Assembly (NCBI GenBank): GCA_964565415.1 | Contig: CAZMEX010000005.1 | Coordinates: 1 to 64,000 of the forward strand | Reading direction: 5' to 3' | DNA: 64,000 nt | Source of the DNA: JAIOSM01 sp964565415 | Lineage (GTDB): Bacteria > Desulfobacterota > Desulfobacteria > Desulfobacterales > Desulfobacteraceae | Shown: positions 35,134 through 44,788 of the stretch, in pieces | Layout: each line of letters starts with the position of its first letter | How positions within the stretch are numbered: the stretch's first letter is position 1 | The notes under the pieces: model-generated | Seen by the model: only the letters and a program-made list of their open reading frames with translations | The model's database searches: none | Told to the model about the DNA's origin: nothing | Program-made: the position numbers and the translations under genes

Positions 35134-36183
35134 TTGAATAGTAAAATTAAAGCCATAACAAAAAGGAGAACAGGGACTCTGGTGACTCTGTTCTCCTTTT
35201 TATTAACAGGGACAATATTATTATCATGTTCAATGGGATATGTTAATATTGACTTTAGTGATATCTGTAAAATCATATACTCAGCCATCACTAACAATGC
35301 AGACATTGTATCTGATATCCCAAAAACCATCAGGGTGATTGTTATGGAGATACGGTTACCCCGTATTCTTACCTGTGCTGCTGTTGGTGGAGCGCTTGCC
35401 GTATCAGGTGCATTGTTTCAAGGTATTCTTTTAAATCCCCTTGCTGATCCTTATACTTTGGGAGTTTCTGCCGGGGCAGCTTTTGGTGCATGTATTGCGA
35501 TTTTATTTAACCTCGGGGCTTTTTTTGTTTCAATTCCTTTATTTGCTTTTATCGGAGCAATTAGTACACTGTTTCTTGTAATTTTTCTTTCCAGCGGATC
35601 CAACAAAAGCAGCTCTAACTTCTCCTCTAATAACCTTATTTTATCAGGCATTATTATTGCCGCAATTTTATCTGCCGGCATTAGTTTTTTAAAGTACCTT
35701 GCCGATGAACAGGTGTCGGTTATTATTTTCTGGCTCATGGGCAGTTTTGCTTCAAAAACCTGGATTGACGTTTTTGCAGTTTTAAGCTTTTTAATGATGG
35801 GTTTTTTAATATCAATTTTATATGCAAGGGATCTTAACCTCATATCTCTTGGAGAAAAAGCAGCCTCCAGTCTTGGGGTTGATATTAAAAAGGTTGTCAT
35901 AACCCTTCTTATTACAGGTTCTCTGCTTGCTGCAATCTCAGTTTCTGTCTCTGGCATAATTGGTTTTGTAGGGCTTCTTATTCCCCATATGGTAAGATCC
36001 ATTACAGGTCCTGACAACTTAAAAGTTATCCCGCTTTCCATGATTGCAGGAGCAGCTCTTCTTCTTGTTGCCGACACAATAACAAGGGCTGTCCTTGTTC
36101 ATGAAATCCCCATTGGTGTTTTAACAGCGCTGATTGGCGGTCCTGTTTTTTGCTGGATATTTAAAAAAAGTAACCAAAAGTAA
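35134..36183 (+). CDS. btuC: ABC transporter permease, FecCD/BtuC family
   Basis: This is the inner-membrane permease of a corrinoid or siderophore importer, with about ten helices. Typical segments are RLPRILTCAAVGGALAVSGALFQGILLNPLADP (positions about 70-103) and the coupling-helix region GFVGLLIPHMVR near 285. The frame opens with a TTG directly behind GGGAGG, which is unusually close. A GTG at 35182 with AAGGAG upstream is an alternative that would shorten it by 16 residues. It lies in the riboswitch 2 operon, so cobalamin or cobinamide is the likely cargo. Confidence 0.9.
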   Translation: MNSKIKAITKRRTGTLVTLFSFLLTGTILLSCSMGYVNIDFSDICKIIYSAITNNADIVSDIPKTIRVIVMEIRLPRILTCAAVGGALAVSGALFQGILLNPLADPYTLGVSAGAAFGACIAILFNLGAFFVSIPLFAFIGAISTLFLVIFLSSGSNKSSSNFSSNNLILSGIIIAAILSAGISFLKYLADEQVSVIIFWLMGSFASKTWIDVFAVLSFLMMGFLISILYARDLNLISLGEKAASSLGVDIKKVVITLLITGSLLAAISVSVSGIIGFVGLLIPHMVRSITGPDNLKVIPLSMIAGAALLLVADTITRAVLVHEIPIGVLTALIGGPVFCWIFKKSNQK

Positions 36184-36192
36184 GGAACAGAT

Positions 36193-36984
36193 ATGAGAAT
36201 CAAAGTTGAAAATCTTTCATTTGCCCATGATCTCAGCATCACAATGCCAGGCAATACCATCAATAATTTCAATATTGAATTTGAACAAGGCAACTTCTAC
36301 TCTTTACTTGGTCCCAACGGCAGTGGGAAAACAACCTTTCTTGATCTTTTAACTGGATATTTAAAGCCAGATTCTGGAAATGTTTTGTTTAATGATAACA
36401 ATATTATCTCTTTTTCTAAAAATCAGCTTTCCAGAAAAATAGCCCTTGTTTCCCAGGAATACTCCATAAACTTTCCATATACTGTAAAAGAAATTGTTAC
36501 CATGGGAAGACATCCTTACATGGGACGATTTCTTTCCCTGGATAAAAAAGATAAAGATATAGTCAAACATATTGCTTCCATTACAGATATCAATGATTTA
36601 ATGGAAAGGACTATTACCTGCCTAAGTGGAGGGGAAAAGCAACGCTGTGTTTTTGCAAGAGCTTTATGCCAGCAAACCCCTGTACTTCTTTTAGATGAAG
36701 CTTTTTCCAATATGGATATTAACCACTCATTTAATTTGTTGAAGATTTTAAAAAATATGATTAGAGACAATAAAATTATAGTAATTTCAGTTTTCCATGA
36801 TATAAATTTTGCATCCATATGGTCAGATAAAATGATTTTTTTAAAAAAAGGAGATATAATGGCATATGGAACGCCTAACGATGTAATGACCGAAGCAAAT
36901 ATAAAAAAAGTGTATGATATTAAAGCAAAAGTTGAACACAATGCTTTTGCAAAGGCAAAACAAGTATATTTTAGTACAAATTAA
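36193..36984 (+). CDS. btuD: ABC transporter ATP-binding protein, BtuD/FecE family
   Basis: This is the ATPase of the same importer. Walker A is GPNGSGKTT (near 40-48), the Q-loop is in VSQEY, the signature is LSGGEKQR (near 141), and Walker B is VLLLDEAFSNMD with the switch histidine in VFHDI. At 263 residues it is full length. It starts nine bases after the permease. Confidence 0.94.
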   Translation: MRIKVENLSFAHDLSITMPGNTINNFNIEFEQGNFYSLLGPNGSGKTTFLDLLTGYLKPDSGNVLFNDNNIISFSKNQLSRKIALVSQEYSINFPYTVKEIVTMGRHPYMGRFLSLDKKDKDIVKHIASITDINDLMERTITCLSGGEKQRCVFARALCQQTPVLLLDEAFSNMDINHSFNLLKILKNMIRDNKIIVISVFHDINFASIWSDKMIFLKKGDIMAYGTPNDVMTEANIKKVYDIKAKVEHNAFAKAKQVYFSTN

Positions 36985-36995
36985 AATAAAATCAC

Positions 36996-37931
36996 ATGAA
37001 TAATCTCATAAAGCATTTTAAAGTCTTAGTATGGCTGCTGATATTTTCTCTTTTCAGCAGTGTATCTGTATTTGCCCATACAATTGTTGATAATGCAGGA
37101 AGAAAGGTTACATTTTCAAAACCTTTTCAAAAAATTATCTCTTTATATGGCGCACATACTGAAAACCTGTTTTATCTTGGAGCCGGAAGCCAGGTTATCG
37201 GTGTATCAGTCAATGATACATACCCAGCTTGTGTAAAAGAGAAAAAAAGCTTTTCCTTTCATGATGATGCAGAAAAATTTCTATCGGCTGCTCCAGACCT
37301 TATTATAATCCGCCCAATGATTGACAAAGGATATACAAAATTATTCACTGCCCTTGAAAAATTTGGAATTGTTGTGGTATCACTTCAGCCGGCAAACCCT
37401 GAACAAATGTACAGTTATTGGTTAAAACTTGGTTTACTGACAGGCAAAAACAGACAAGCTCAAAACATGGTAAAAGAGTTTCAGGATCAAATTAGTTTCT
37501 TAGGCTTGCTTACCTGCAATGTTAAAAACAAGAAGAGGGTCTATTTTGAAGCGATCCATTCAAGAATGAAAACTTTTACCCAAAGGTCCATGCCGGGATT
37601 TGTTTTAAAAACCGCTGGCGGTATTAACATTGCAGTAGATGCAAAAGCTTCACGAAATACAAACATAGCACATTATGGTAAGGAAAAATTATTATCCCAT
37701 GCATCTGAGATTGATATTTTCCTTGCACAACAAGGAGTAATGAATAGTATAACTAAAGCAGTTATTAAAAACGAACCCGGGTTTGAAACCATCAAGGCAA
37801 TTGCCAACAATAAAGTGTATTTAATAGATGAGCAGATAATTTCAAGACCGGGATTCAGGCTTTTACAAGGAATAAAAACAATTGGTAAACTATTATATCC
37901 AAATATATATAATAACAATATAATTAATTAG
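36996..37931 (+). CDS. btuF: ABC transporter periplasmic binding protein, BtuF/FepB fold
   Basis: This is the periplasmic receptor of the importer. A signal peptide ends near VSVFA, and the mature chain begins HTIVDNAGRKVTF, as in helical-backbone binding proteins. A single long helix linker and the C-terminal SRPGFRLLQGIKTIGKLLYP segment are typical. The length of 311 residues is normal. The ligand is most likely a corrinoid because of the operon, but not provable from sequence. Confidence 0.87.
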   Translation: MNNLIKHFKVLVWLLIFSLFSSVSVFAHTIVDNAGRKVTFSKPFQKIISLYGAHTENLFYLGAGSQVIGVSVNDTYPACVKEKKSFSFHDDAEKFLSAAPDLIIIRPMIDKGYTKLFTALEKFGIVVVSLQPANPEQMYSYWLKLGLLTGKNRQAQNMVKEFQDQISFLGLLTCNVKNKKRVYFEAIHSRMKTFTQRSMPGFVLKTAGGINIAVDAKASRNTNIAHYGKEKLLSHASEIDIFLAQQGVMNSITKAVIKNEPGFETIKAIANNKVYLIDEQIISRPGFRLLQGIKTIGKLLYPNIYNNNIIN

Positions 37932-37959
37932 CAACATAATAATATCAAAAGGTTCTCTT

Positions 37960-38667
37960 ATGAAAAAAAGCGGGAAACTGTTCGGAATTGGTGTTGGACC
38001 GGGTGATCCTGAACTTATCACGAAAAAAGCAATCAGAATTATTAATGAGGCAGATGTGATTTTTACTGCAGCCTCCACAAAAAACAATTACAGCCTTGCC
38101 CTTGAAATTGCCGACCCGTATATTTCAGATAATGCTGACATCCAAAATCTATCTTTTCCCATGATAAAGGACAAGCTGAAAAGTGCAAAAGCATGGAACT
38201 CCAATGCTGAAAAAATTTCTGCTGTTTTAAAGCAGGGCAAAAATGCAGCATTTATAACTCTTGGTGACCCTGTAACATACTCAACTTTTGGCTATATTTT
38301 AATGGCAATGGAAAAAGTGATGCCCAACGCTGACATTGAAATTGTTCCTGGTATTACATCTTTTCATGCTGCCGCTGCAAGATGCAATCAAATACTGGTG
38401 GAGGCAGAAGAGACACTTGCCATAGCATCAGGTGCCTATGGAGGCAGCCACATCAGAGATATTGCTGAAAAAGTTGATAAAATTGCAATTGTTAAAGCAT
38501 ATAAGAATACAAAAGATTTAATAAAAGCTTTAAAAGAGACTGGATTTTATGAAAAGAGCGTTGCTGTATCAAAATGCGGAAGAGAAGGCGAAAACATCAT
38601 TCAAGACATAGATGATCTTGAAACAAGGGAACCTGATTACTGGACATTGATTCTTGCAAGCAAATAA
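37960..38667 (+). CDS. cbiL: Cobalt-factor II C20-methyltransferase
   Basis: This SAM-dependent enzyme methylates C20 of the cobalt-isobacteriochlorin early in the anaerobic B12 pathway. It begins GIGVGPGDPELITKKA, the tetrapyrrole methylase signature, and has TLGDPVTYSTFGY (near 94-106) and VPGITSFHAAAAR (near 130-142). At 235 residues it is full length. Confidence 0.94.
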   Translation: MKKSGKLFGIGVGPGDPELITKKAIRIINEADVIFTAASTKNNYSLALEIADPYISDNADIQNLSFPMIKDKLKSAKAWNSNAEKISAVLKQGKNAAFITLGDPVTYSTFGYILMAMEKVMPNADIEIVPGITSFHAAAARCNQILVEAEETLAIASGAYGGSHIRDIAEKVDKIAIVKAYKNTKDLIKALKETGFYEKSVAVSKCGREGENIIQDIDDLETREPDYWTLILASK

Positions 38668-38670
38668 CAC

Positions 38671-38778
38671 TGAAACATTACCATGCAGATGTTTTACCAT
38701 TTCAATATTTATAGCAACATTGATTACGGTTTTGCTTATGCAAGGAGCGAAGATTTCCGTAGGAAGGTCAATGTTTCA
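38671..38778 (+). repeat. Inverted repeat flanking the cbiL-cbiET gap
   Basis: A perfect nine-base pair of arms, TGAAACATT at 38671-38679 and AATGTTTCA at 38770-38778, encloses about 90 bases. A small TTCC-GTA-GGAA hairpin lies inside. The 159-base gap between cbiL and cbiET is the only long gap inside this operon. It could be a folded leader or the scar of a small element; nothing coding is seen. Confidence 0.35.
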
Positions 38779-38826
38779 AGATCTTAAGTTAATAATAGTT
38801 GGATTAATCTATTTTATGGTGGCTGA

Positions 38827-40065
38827 ATGAAACCTGTAAAAATTATTGGTATGGGACAAGCTTTACACGATATTACACCGGAACAAATGAAGATAATTAA
38901 AGATGCTGATTTACTGATCGGAGGCACAAAGCTGCTTGTAAATTTTGATAATCTTAATGTACAAAAGATAGAAATTAAGAATAATTTGGCCTTAATTGTT
39001 AAAACAATTCAAGCTAAGATAGATTCAAACAAAATTGTGGTGCTGGCATCGGGAGACCCCCTCTTTTTCGGTATCGGGACATATCTTATAAAAAAAATCG
39101 GTAAAGAAAATGTTAGGATTTATCCAAATATTTCATCTGCTGCCAAAGCTTTTTCTAAAATAAATGAGTCATGGCATGATGCTAAACTTATCAGCCTCCA
39201 TGGAAAAAGGTCAAAAAAATTTGATAACCTTACGGACCTTTTTGCAGATAAAACTAAGTTTGGGATATTAACTGATAAGAAAAAAGATCCTGTGTGGATT
39301 GCAAAAAAAATCGTTGCTAATAATATGACGGATTTTTCAATGTGTGTATTGGAGGAGCTCGACACTAACAATGAAAAAATCCGATGGTTCCATGACCTTT
39401 CAAAAGTTGCAGAAAATCAATTTGCCCATCCAAATATTGTAATTTTAAAAAGAGACCACTCTTCCACTGATTCCGCCAAAAACAGACAAATTTTCCCGGG
39501 AATGGCAGATGGATATTTCCTCCATGAAAAGGGACTTATTACTAAAGCTGAAATTAGAAGTATTGCTATATCTAAGCTTAATTTTGTCAATGAAGATCAT
39601 CTGTTCTGGGACCTTGGTTCAGGCTCCGGTTCCATTTCCATAGAGGTTTCATCTATTCTCACCAAAGGTAAGATTTATGCAGTTGAAAAGAATCTTGATA
39701 GAATAAGTTTGATTAAAAAAAACATTCTCAAGTATAATGTTAAAAACATTAATGTGATCCATGCAAACCTCCCGGACAATTTTGATAAATTGCCTGTTCC
39801 AGATCGAATATTTATTGGAGGCGGGGGCAAAGACCTTGCTGAGATTACAGAGTGTGCTGTAGATAAACTTGCCTTAAACGGTGTTATTGTTGTAAACACA
39901 ATTTTAATTCAAAACCTTGAGCCTGTTTTTAAAATACTGAAAAAGCAAAGGTTAAACCCCCAGGCAATTTCAGTACAAATCTCAAAATCTAAAGACATGC
40001 CCTTTGGCACAAGATTTGAAGCACTAAACCCTGTATGGATTATTTATGGAAAAAAGGAATACTAA
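38827..40065 (+). CDS. cbiET: Cobalt-precorrin-7 C5,C15-methyltransferase, CbiE-CbiT fusion
   Basis: The fused enzyme methylates C5 and C15 and decarboxylates the acetate side chain at C12. The CbiE half (about 1-205) has GMGQALHDITPEQ and SGDPLFFGIG. The CbiT half (about 215-412) has the Rossmann methyltransferase motif WDLGSGSGSISIE near 260. Both halves appear complete. It starts 159 bases after cbiL and ends three bases before cbiF. Confidence 0.94.
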   Translation: MKPVKIIGMGQALHDITPEQMKIIKDADLLIGGTKLLVNFDNLNVQKIEIKNNLALIVKTIQAKIDSNKIVVLASGDPLFFGIGTYLIKKIGKENVRIYPNISSAAKAFSKINESWHDAKLISLHGKRSKKFDNLTDLFADKTKFGILTDKKKDPVWIAKKIVANNMTDFSMCVLEELDTNNEKIRWFHDLSKVAENQFAHPNIVILKRDHSSTDSAKNRQIFPGMADGYFLHEKGLITKAEIRSIAISKLNFVNEDHLFWDLGSGSGSISIEVSSILTKGKIYAVEKNLDRISLIKKNILKYNVKNINVIHANLPDNFDKLPVPDRIFIGGGGKDLAEITECAVDKLALNGVIVVNTILIQNLEPVFKILKKQRLNPQAISVQISKSKDMPFGTRFEALNPVWIIYGKKEY

Positions 40066-40068
40066 CAA

Positions 40069-40851
40069 ATGCAAAGCAAATTTTATCCGGTATTATTTGT
40101 AGGTGCGGGTCCTGGGGACCCTGATCTCATAACTGTTAAAGGAATGAATGCACTAAAAGAGGCAGATATAATTATCTATGCCGGCTCTCTTGTTCCAAAA
40201 GAACTTCTTTCATGGGCAAAACCTGAAACCAAAACAATAAATAGTGCTTCAATGCACTTAAATGAAATTATTGAAGAGATCAAATCTTCCTATTTTGCCC
40301 AAAAAAAAGTTGTAAGGCTTCATACTGGAGACCCTTCCCTTTACGGAGCAATTTTAGAGCAGTTTAGAGAGTTAAATAGAGACTCTATTAAATTTAAAAC
40401 AATTCCCGGAGTTACTGCAGCGTTTGCTGCAGCTGCATCCATGAATATGGAGTATACCCTGCCTGAAGTTACCCAGACATTAATCTTAACCAGAATCTCT
40501 GGCAGGACATCTGTCCCTGATTTAGAGGACTTAAACCTATTGTGCTCCCATAAAAGTTCCATTGTTATCTATTTGAGTATCAAGCATATTGAAAAAGTTG
40601 AAGAAATTGTGTGTAAGTCCTTTGGCGAAAAGAGCTTATGTGCAATAGCATATAAAGTTGGTTTTAAAGAGGAAAAAATTATATATTGTGAGGCAAACAA
40701 TCTTACTGAGTCAGTAAAAAAAGAAAAAATTGCCAGCCAGGCAATAATCATTGCAGGCAAAGCAGTAGAGGCAAGTATGGCAGACAAAGATATACTCAAG
40801 TCAAAACTTTATGATATAAATTTCAGCCATGAATACAGAGAGAATAGATAA
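40069..40851 (+). CDS. cbiF: Cobalt-precorrin-4 C11-methyltransferase
   Basis: This SAM-dependent enzyme adds the C11 methyl group. It shows FVGAGPGDPDLITVKG at the N-terminus, LHTGDPSLYGAILEQ near 84 and IPGVTAAFAAAA near 110. The 260-residue length is normal. Its 3' end overlaps cbiG by 23 bases. Confidence 0.95.
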   Translation: MQSKFYPVLFVGAGPGDPDLITVKGMNALKEADIIIYAGSLVPKELLSWAKPETKTINSASMHLNEIIEEIKSSYFAQKKVVRLHTGDPSLYGAILEQFRELNRDSIKFKTIPGVTAAFAAAASMNMEYTLPEVTQTLILTRISGRTSVPDLEDLNLLCSHKSSIVIYLSIKHIEKVEEIVCKSFGEKSLCAIAYKVGFKEEKIIYCEANNLTESVKKEKIASQAIIIAGKAVEASMADKDILKSKLYDINFSHEYRENR

Positions 40852-41899
40852 AAGAGTAGCAATCTGGACAATCACCAAATCAGGTTACAAACATGGTGTT
40901 AACCTTGCCAGAAACATTGATGATTCAATACTTTTTATTTCCAAAAACCTTTCTGGAAAATTAAATGGCCTAGAAAAACTGCACAGCAGCTTTTCTAAAA
41001 ACCCTTTGGTTTTTTCAAAATTATCAAACCATGTAAAAAGTGTTTTTAATGATTTTGATGGTCATATTTTTGTGTTTTCCACAGGTATTGCAGTCAGGAC
41101 AATAGCACCACTTATTAAATCTAAGATTGAAGATCCTGCTGTTGTAGTGCTTGATGATAAAGCTATCCATGCCATCAGTTTGTTGTCAGGACACATTGGC
41201 GGAGCAAATGAACTTACAAAAAAAGTTTGCTCCATTACACAAGCAAACCCTGTGATTACAACTGCGACTGATATTCATAATAAGCCTGCCATTGACATCC
41301 TGGCAATTGAAAATAATATGTACATTGCAAATCCTGGCATGATAAAAAAAATAAACATGGCAATTCTTGAGAATAAAAACATTAAAATCCATGATCCCAA
41401 TAATATTCTGGCCCCTAAATTGCCCAACAGCATAAGCACCAGAGAAAACCCTGATATAATATGTACTGACAAAACAGTTGATGTTCCACGTGGAACTCTT
41501 CTATTGAATCCACCATCTCTAATTGTTGGCATGGGATGCAACAGAGGAACATCCCTGGAGGAGATTGAAAAATTTCTGATTTCAACCTTAGATAAGAACA
41601 ACTTAACCATTAAAAGTATCTGGGCATTTGCCTCAATAGATGCAAAAGCTGATGAAGCAGGTTTTCTTAAACTATCAAAGAAACTTGGTATTCGGTTTCT
41701 CTTTATTGACAAACAGAGGCTTGCATCAACAAACAATATTAAGAATCCATCAAAAATAGTTGAAAAATATATGGGAGTAAAAAGCGTATGCGAAGCAGCA
41801 GCACTAACAGCGGGAAACCAGGCAAAACTGATAGTTCAAAAACAGATAAGCGGCAACGTAACAATTGCCATTGCAAGACAGAACCTGTCCTCTATGTAG
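40829..41899 (+). CDS. cbiG: Cobalt-precorrin-5A hydrolase
   Basis: CbiG opens the delta-lactone and releases the C20 fragment as acetaldehyde, the ring-contraction step of the anaerobic pathway. The middle domain has FSTGIAVRTIAPLIKSK near 76 and LLSGHIGGANELT near 113. The C-terminal domain starts LIVGMGCNRGTS near 231 and ends with AALTAG. The whole three-domain form is present at 356 residues. The last 112 bases overlap cbiH in another frame. Confidence 0.93.
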   Translation: MNTERIDKRVAIWTITKSGYKHGVNLARNIDDSILFISKNLSGKLNGLEKLHSSFSKNPLVFSKLSNHVKSVFNDFDGHIFVFSTGIAVRTIAPLIKSKIEDPAVVVLDDKAIHAISLLSGHIGGANELTKKVCSITQANPVITTATDIHNKPAIDILAIENNMYIANPGMIKKINMAILENKNIKIHDPNNILAPKLPNSISTRENPDIICTDKTVDVPRGTLLLNPPSLIVGMGCNRGTSLEEIEKFLISTLDKNNLTIKSIWAFASIDAKADEAGFLKLSKKLGIRFLFIDKQRLASTNNIKNPSKIVEKYMGVKSVCEAAALTAGNQAKLIVQKQISGNVTIAIARQNLSSM

Positions 41900-42732
41900 T
41901 TGGAACAGGACCTGGTGACCCTGAGTATATGGCACAACGTGCCCTGGATATAATAGAAAAGGTAGATACCATTGCCGGGTATTCAACTTACATTGAATTA
42001 ATTAAAAATATTGTTAAAGGCAAAAAGGTCATTTCAACAACAATGACTAAAGAGGTACAAAGGGTTGAGCTTGCAATAAATGAAGTTTTAAATAAAAAAT
42101 CTTGTGCTCTTATTTCCGGAGGAGATTCTGGAATCTATGCCATGGCAGGGCTTGTTTTTGAAATCTGCAAAAAACAAAATATCAAACTTTTCCGCGCAAA
42201 CAATTGCAAGGCATCGAATTCAAACCAGACAGAGGGTTCAGATGGAATAGAAGGCTCAGATGTAATGGAAAAAAGGGGAGGGAAACAAAACCAACTGGTC
42301 CTTGAAATTATTCCCGGAATACCTGCCCTTGCAGCCGGGGCAGCACTTGCAGGTGCACCCTTAACCCATGACTTTGCAACAATCAGCTTAAGCGATCTTT
42401 TAACAAAATGGGAAATAATCGAAAAGCGTCTGGAACTTGCAGCTCAAGCTGACTTTGCAATTGTAATATATAACCCTAAAAGTAAAAAAAGAGACTGGCA
42501 ACTTACAAGGGCAAAGGAGTTGATTGTCCGACACCGGGACAAACAAACCCCTGTTGCCATAGTAACCGGAGCCATGAGAGAGAACCAAAACATAATAATT
42601 ACCGATCTTGACAAAATGGACAAAGAAGATGTGGGAATGCAGTCAATATTATTTGTAGGATCAACTGCATCGGTTCAATATCTTGACTTTATTTTCACAC
42701 CCAGGGGCTATGGGAACAAATACAATCTATAG
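41788..42732 (+). CDS. cbiH: Cobalt-precorrin-3 C17-methyltransferase with extension and insertion
   Basis: CbiH methylates C17 during ring contraction. The catalytic chain begins at residue 34 with VLYVVGTGPGDPEYM and includes ISGGDSGIYAMAG (109-121) and IIPGIPALAAGAALAGAPL (near 174). The protein has 314 residues, longer than the usual roughly 240. About 33 polar residues are added at the N-terminus inside the cbiG overlap, and a Ser/Gly/Glu-rich insertion occupies about 133-169. GGGAG stands before the ATG at 41788 and no later start codon precedes the first motif, so the extension is probably real. Confidence 0.9.
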   Translation: MRSSSTNSGKPGKTDSSKTDKRQRNNCHCKTEPVLYVVGTGPGDPEYMAQRALDIIEKVDTIAGYSTYIELIKNIVKGKKVISTTMTKEVQRVELAINEVLNKKSCALISGGDSGIYAMAGLVFEICKKQNIKLFRANNCKASNSNQTEGSDGIEGSDVMEKRGGKQNQLVLEIIPGIPALAAGAALAGAPLTHDFATISLSDLLTKWEIIEKRLELAAQADFAIVIYNPKSKKRDWQLTRAKELIVRHRDKQTPVAIVTGAMRENQNIIITDLDKMDKEDVGMQSILFVGSTASVQYLDFIFTPRGYGNKYNL

Positions 42733-42756
42733 AGATTAATAAGTTAACAAGAGAAG

Positions 42757-43290
42757 ATGATGAAAAAAGGATATGTTCAAATCTATACAGGTAATGGTAA
42801 GGGGAAGACAACTTGCGCACTTGGACTTGTCTTAAGAGCTCTGGGAGCTGGATTAAAAATATTTATTGGACAGTTTTTAAAACAAGGGGATTATTCAGAA
42901 ATTAAAGCTCTGGAAAAATACTCTAAAATTTACAAAGATCAAATTACCGTTGAACAGTATGGGTCCGGAAGGTTTGTAAAGGGAAAACCCACTGAAGATG
43001 AAAAAAAAGAGGGGCAAAAAGGATTAAAAAAAATCCTTGGAATTTTAAAAAAAGGAGAACATGATCTTGTTATTGCAGAAGAAGGCAATGTGGCAATGAT
43101 GTGCAATATAATAAGTGAGGATGATCTGCTGGATTTAATGAATCAGAAACAGGATCATGTTGAACTTGTTATCACAGGACGGGGTGCCACAGATAATTTG
43201 ATTGCAAGAGCAGACCTTGTAACTGAAATGAAAGAGATAAAACACTACTTCAGCAAGGGAGTAACAGCACGCAAAGGAATAGAAAAATGA
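42757..43290 (+). CDS. cobO: Cob(I)yrinic acid a,c-diamide adenosyltransferase
   Basis: This CobA/BtuR-type enzyme attaches the adenosyl group of ATP to Co(I) corrinoids. The P-loop is YTGNGKGKTTCALG (near 8-21), and the C-terminus has VELVITGRGATDNLIARADLVTEM. The length of 177 residues is normal. A second ATG follows directly at 42760. The stop overlaps the cobQ start by four bases. Confidence 0.95.
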   Translation: MMKKGYVQIYTGNGKGKTTCALGLVLRALGAGLKIFIGQFLKQGDYSEIKALEKYSKIYKDQITVEQYGSGRFVKGKPTEDEKKEGQKGLKKILGILKKGEHDLVIAEEGNVAMMCNIISEDDLLDLMNQKQDHVELVITGRGATDNLIARADLVTEMKEIKHYFSKGVTARKGIEK

Positions 43291-44738
43291 AGGGTTCTAA
43301 AAACATTGCATTTTTAGGAACCGGGTCTGATGTTGGAAAAAGCGTGATTGCAGCCGCTTTCTGCAGGTCATTAGTTGATAAAGGGATTATGGTTGCGCCC
43401 TTTAAAGCTCAAAACATGTCAAACAATTCCGGCATCACTCCTGAAGGTCTTGAAATGGGCAGGGCACAAATCGTACAGGCTGAGGCGTGCAAGATTGCAC
43501 CCCATGTTGATATGAATCCTATTCTTCTTAAGCCCACCGGTGAAAAAGGGTCCCAGGTTATTTTAAACGGATTAGTCCATGACAATCAATCTGCAATGGA
43601 TTATCACAAAACAAAAGACTTTTACTTTAAACAGGCGTGTCAAGCATTTAAAAGGCTGAAAAGGCAGCATGAATATATAGTTTTAGAGGGTGCAGGTTCA
43701 TGTGCTGAGGTCAATCTTATGCATTCAGATATTGTAAACTTCAGAATGGCTGAATATGCAAAGGCAGATGTTATCTTAATTGCTGACATCCACAGGGGCG
43801 GAGTATTTGCCCAGATAATAGGCACCCTGCAATGTCTGCCTGAAAAATACAAAAATATGGTTAAAGGATTTATAATAAACCGATTTCGCGGGGACCCTGA
43901 ACTTTTTATGGATGGGGTTAAGTGGATAGAAAAAGAAACCAGAAAAAAAGTGTTTGGAATAATGCCATGGTACTTTCACTTTAGAATTGATGCAGAAGAC
44001 TCTGTTGAAATTGAAAACACAATAAAAATATCAGAGCTTGATAAAAACAAGCCTGTAATTGGAGTCATAAAACTGCCCCATATTTCAAACTTCACTGACA
44101 TACACTCCCTTTGTGAAATAGACGAGATACAAACAGCATTTATAGATTCTCCAAGAGATCTCTCTTTTTGCAAAGCTATAATTATTCCTGGCTCTAAAAA
44201 CACAAGATCTGATATGGAGTGGCTTACAAAAACAGGGTTTGCAAATTTAATTAAAGCCTACGCAGATGCCAGGGGAGATATCCTTGGAATTTGCGGCGGA
44301 TATCAAATTTTAGGTAAAAGCATTAATGACCCTAATGGTCATGAGGGTAAACCAGGCAGCACAAAGGGACTTGGACTTTTGGATGTAGAAACAACAATAA
44401 TTTATCCAAAAGTTACAACCACTACGGTCTTTTCCTGGGGGCAAGTTTCTGGCAAAGGCTATGAAATTCATATGGGGAAGACTGCTTTAAGTTCTGGAAA
44501 CCACCTTTTGCAAATCAATTCCAGAAATAATAAAAAAACAGAGGGGCAAGATGGTTGTATCTCAAGGGACAAAAAAATTATTGGGACTTATATTCATGGC
44601 TTTTTTGATTCAAAAGCAATTTTAGTAAAGTGGCTTGGCAGATTAAACATCAATTCCACGGCATCTGAAAAAACAGAAAACTATCAACTTTTAAAGGAAC
44701 ACTTTGAGAAACATGTGGATGTAAATGAAATTATTTAG
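43287..44738 (+). CDS. cobQ: Cobyric acid synthase (glutamine-hydrolysing)
   Basis: CobQ/CbiP amidates four carboxyls of adenosylcobyrinic a,c-diamide. The N-terminal ATPase has GTGSDVGKSVIAAAFCR and APFKAQNMSNNS. The C-terminal class I glutaminase has the nucleophile in LGICGGYQILG (near 331-342) and a histidine in GTYIHGFFD. At 483 residues it is complete. It is the last gene of the riboswitch 2 operon. Confidence 0.95.
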   Translation: MKGSKNIAFLGTGSDVGKSVIAAAFCRSLVDKGIMVAPFKAQNMSNNSGITPEGLEMGRAQIVQAEACKIAPHVDMNPILLKPTGEKGSQVILNGLVHDNQSAMDYHKTKDFYFKQACQAFKRLKRQHEYIVLEGAGSCAEVNLMHSDIVNFRMAEYAKADVILIADIHRGGVFAQIIGTLQCLPEKYKNMVKGFIINRFRGDPELFMDGVKWIEKETRKKVFGIMPWYFHFRIDAEDSVEIENTIKISELDKNKPVIGVIKLPHISNFTDIHSLCEIDEIQTAFIDSPRDLSFCKAIIIPGSKNTRSDMEWLTKTGFANLIKAYADARGDILGICGGYQILGKSINDPNGHEGKPGSTKGLGLLDVETTIIYPKVTTTTVFSWGQVSGKGYEIHMGKTALSSGNHLLQINSRNNKKTEGQDGCISRDKKIIGTYIHGFFDSKAILVKWLGRLNINSTASEKTENYQLLKEHFEKHVDVNEII

Positions 44739-44788
44739 CGGGATTTTTCCAAGTCAACTACTATTTTATCGATATAATGCTCTGTTTT

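Noticed and set aside
42180..42300. Frameshift or mobile insertion in cbiH
   Set aside because: The frame stays open through the polar insertion and the conserved motifs on both sides are in one frame, so the gene is intact.
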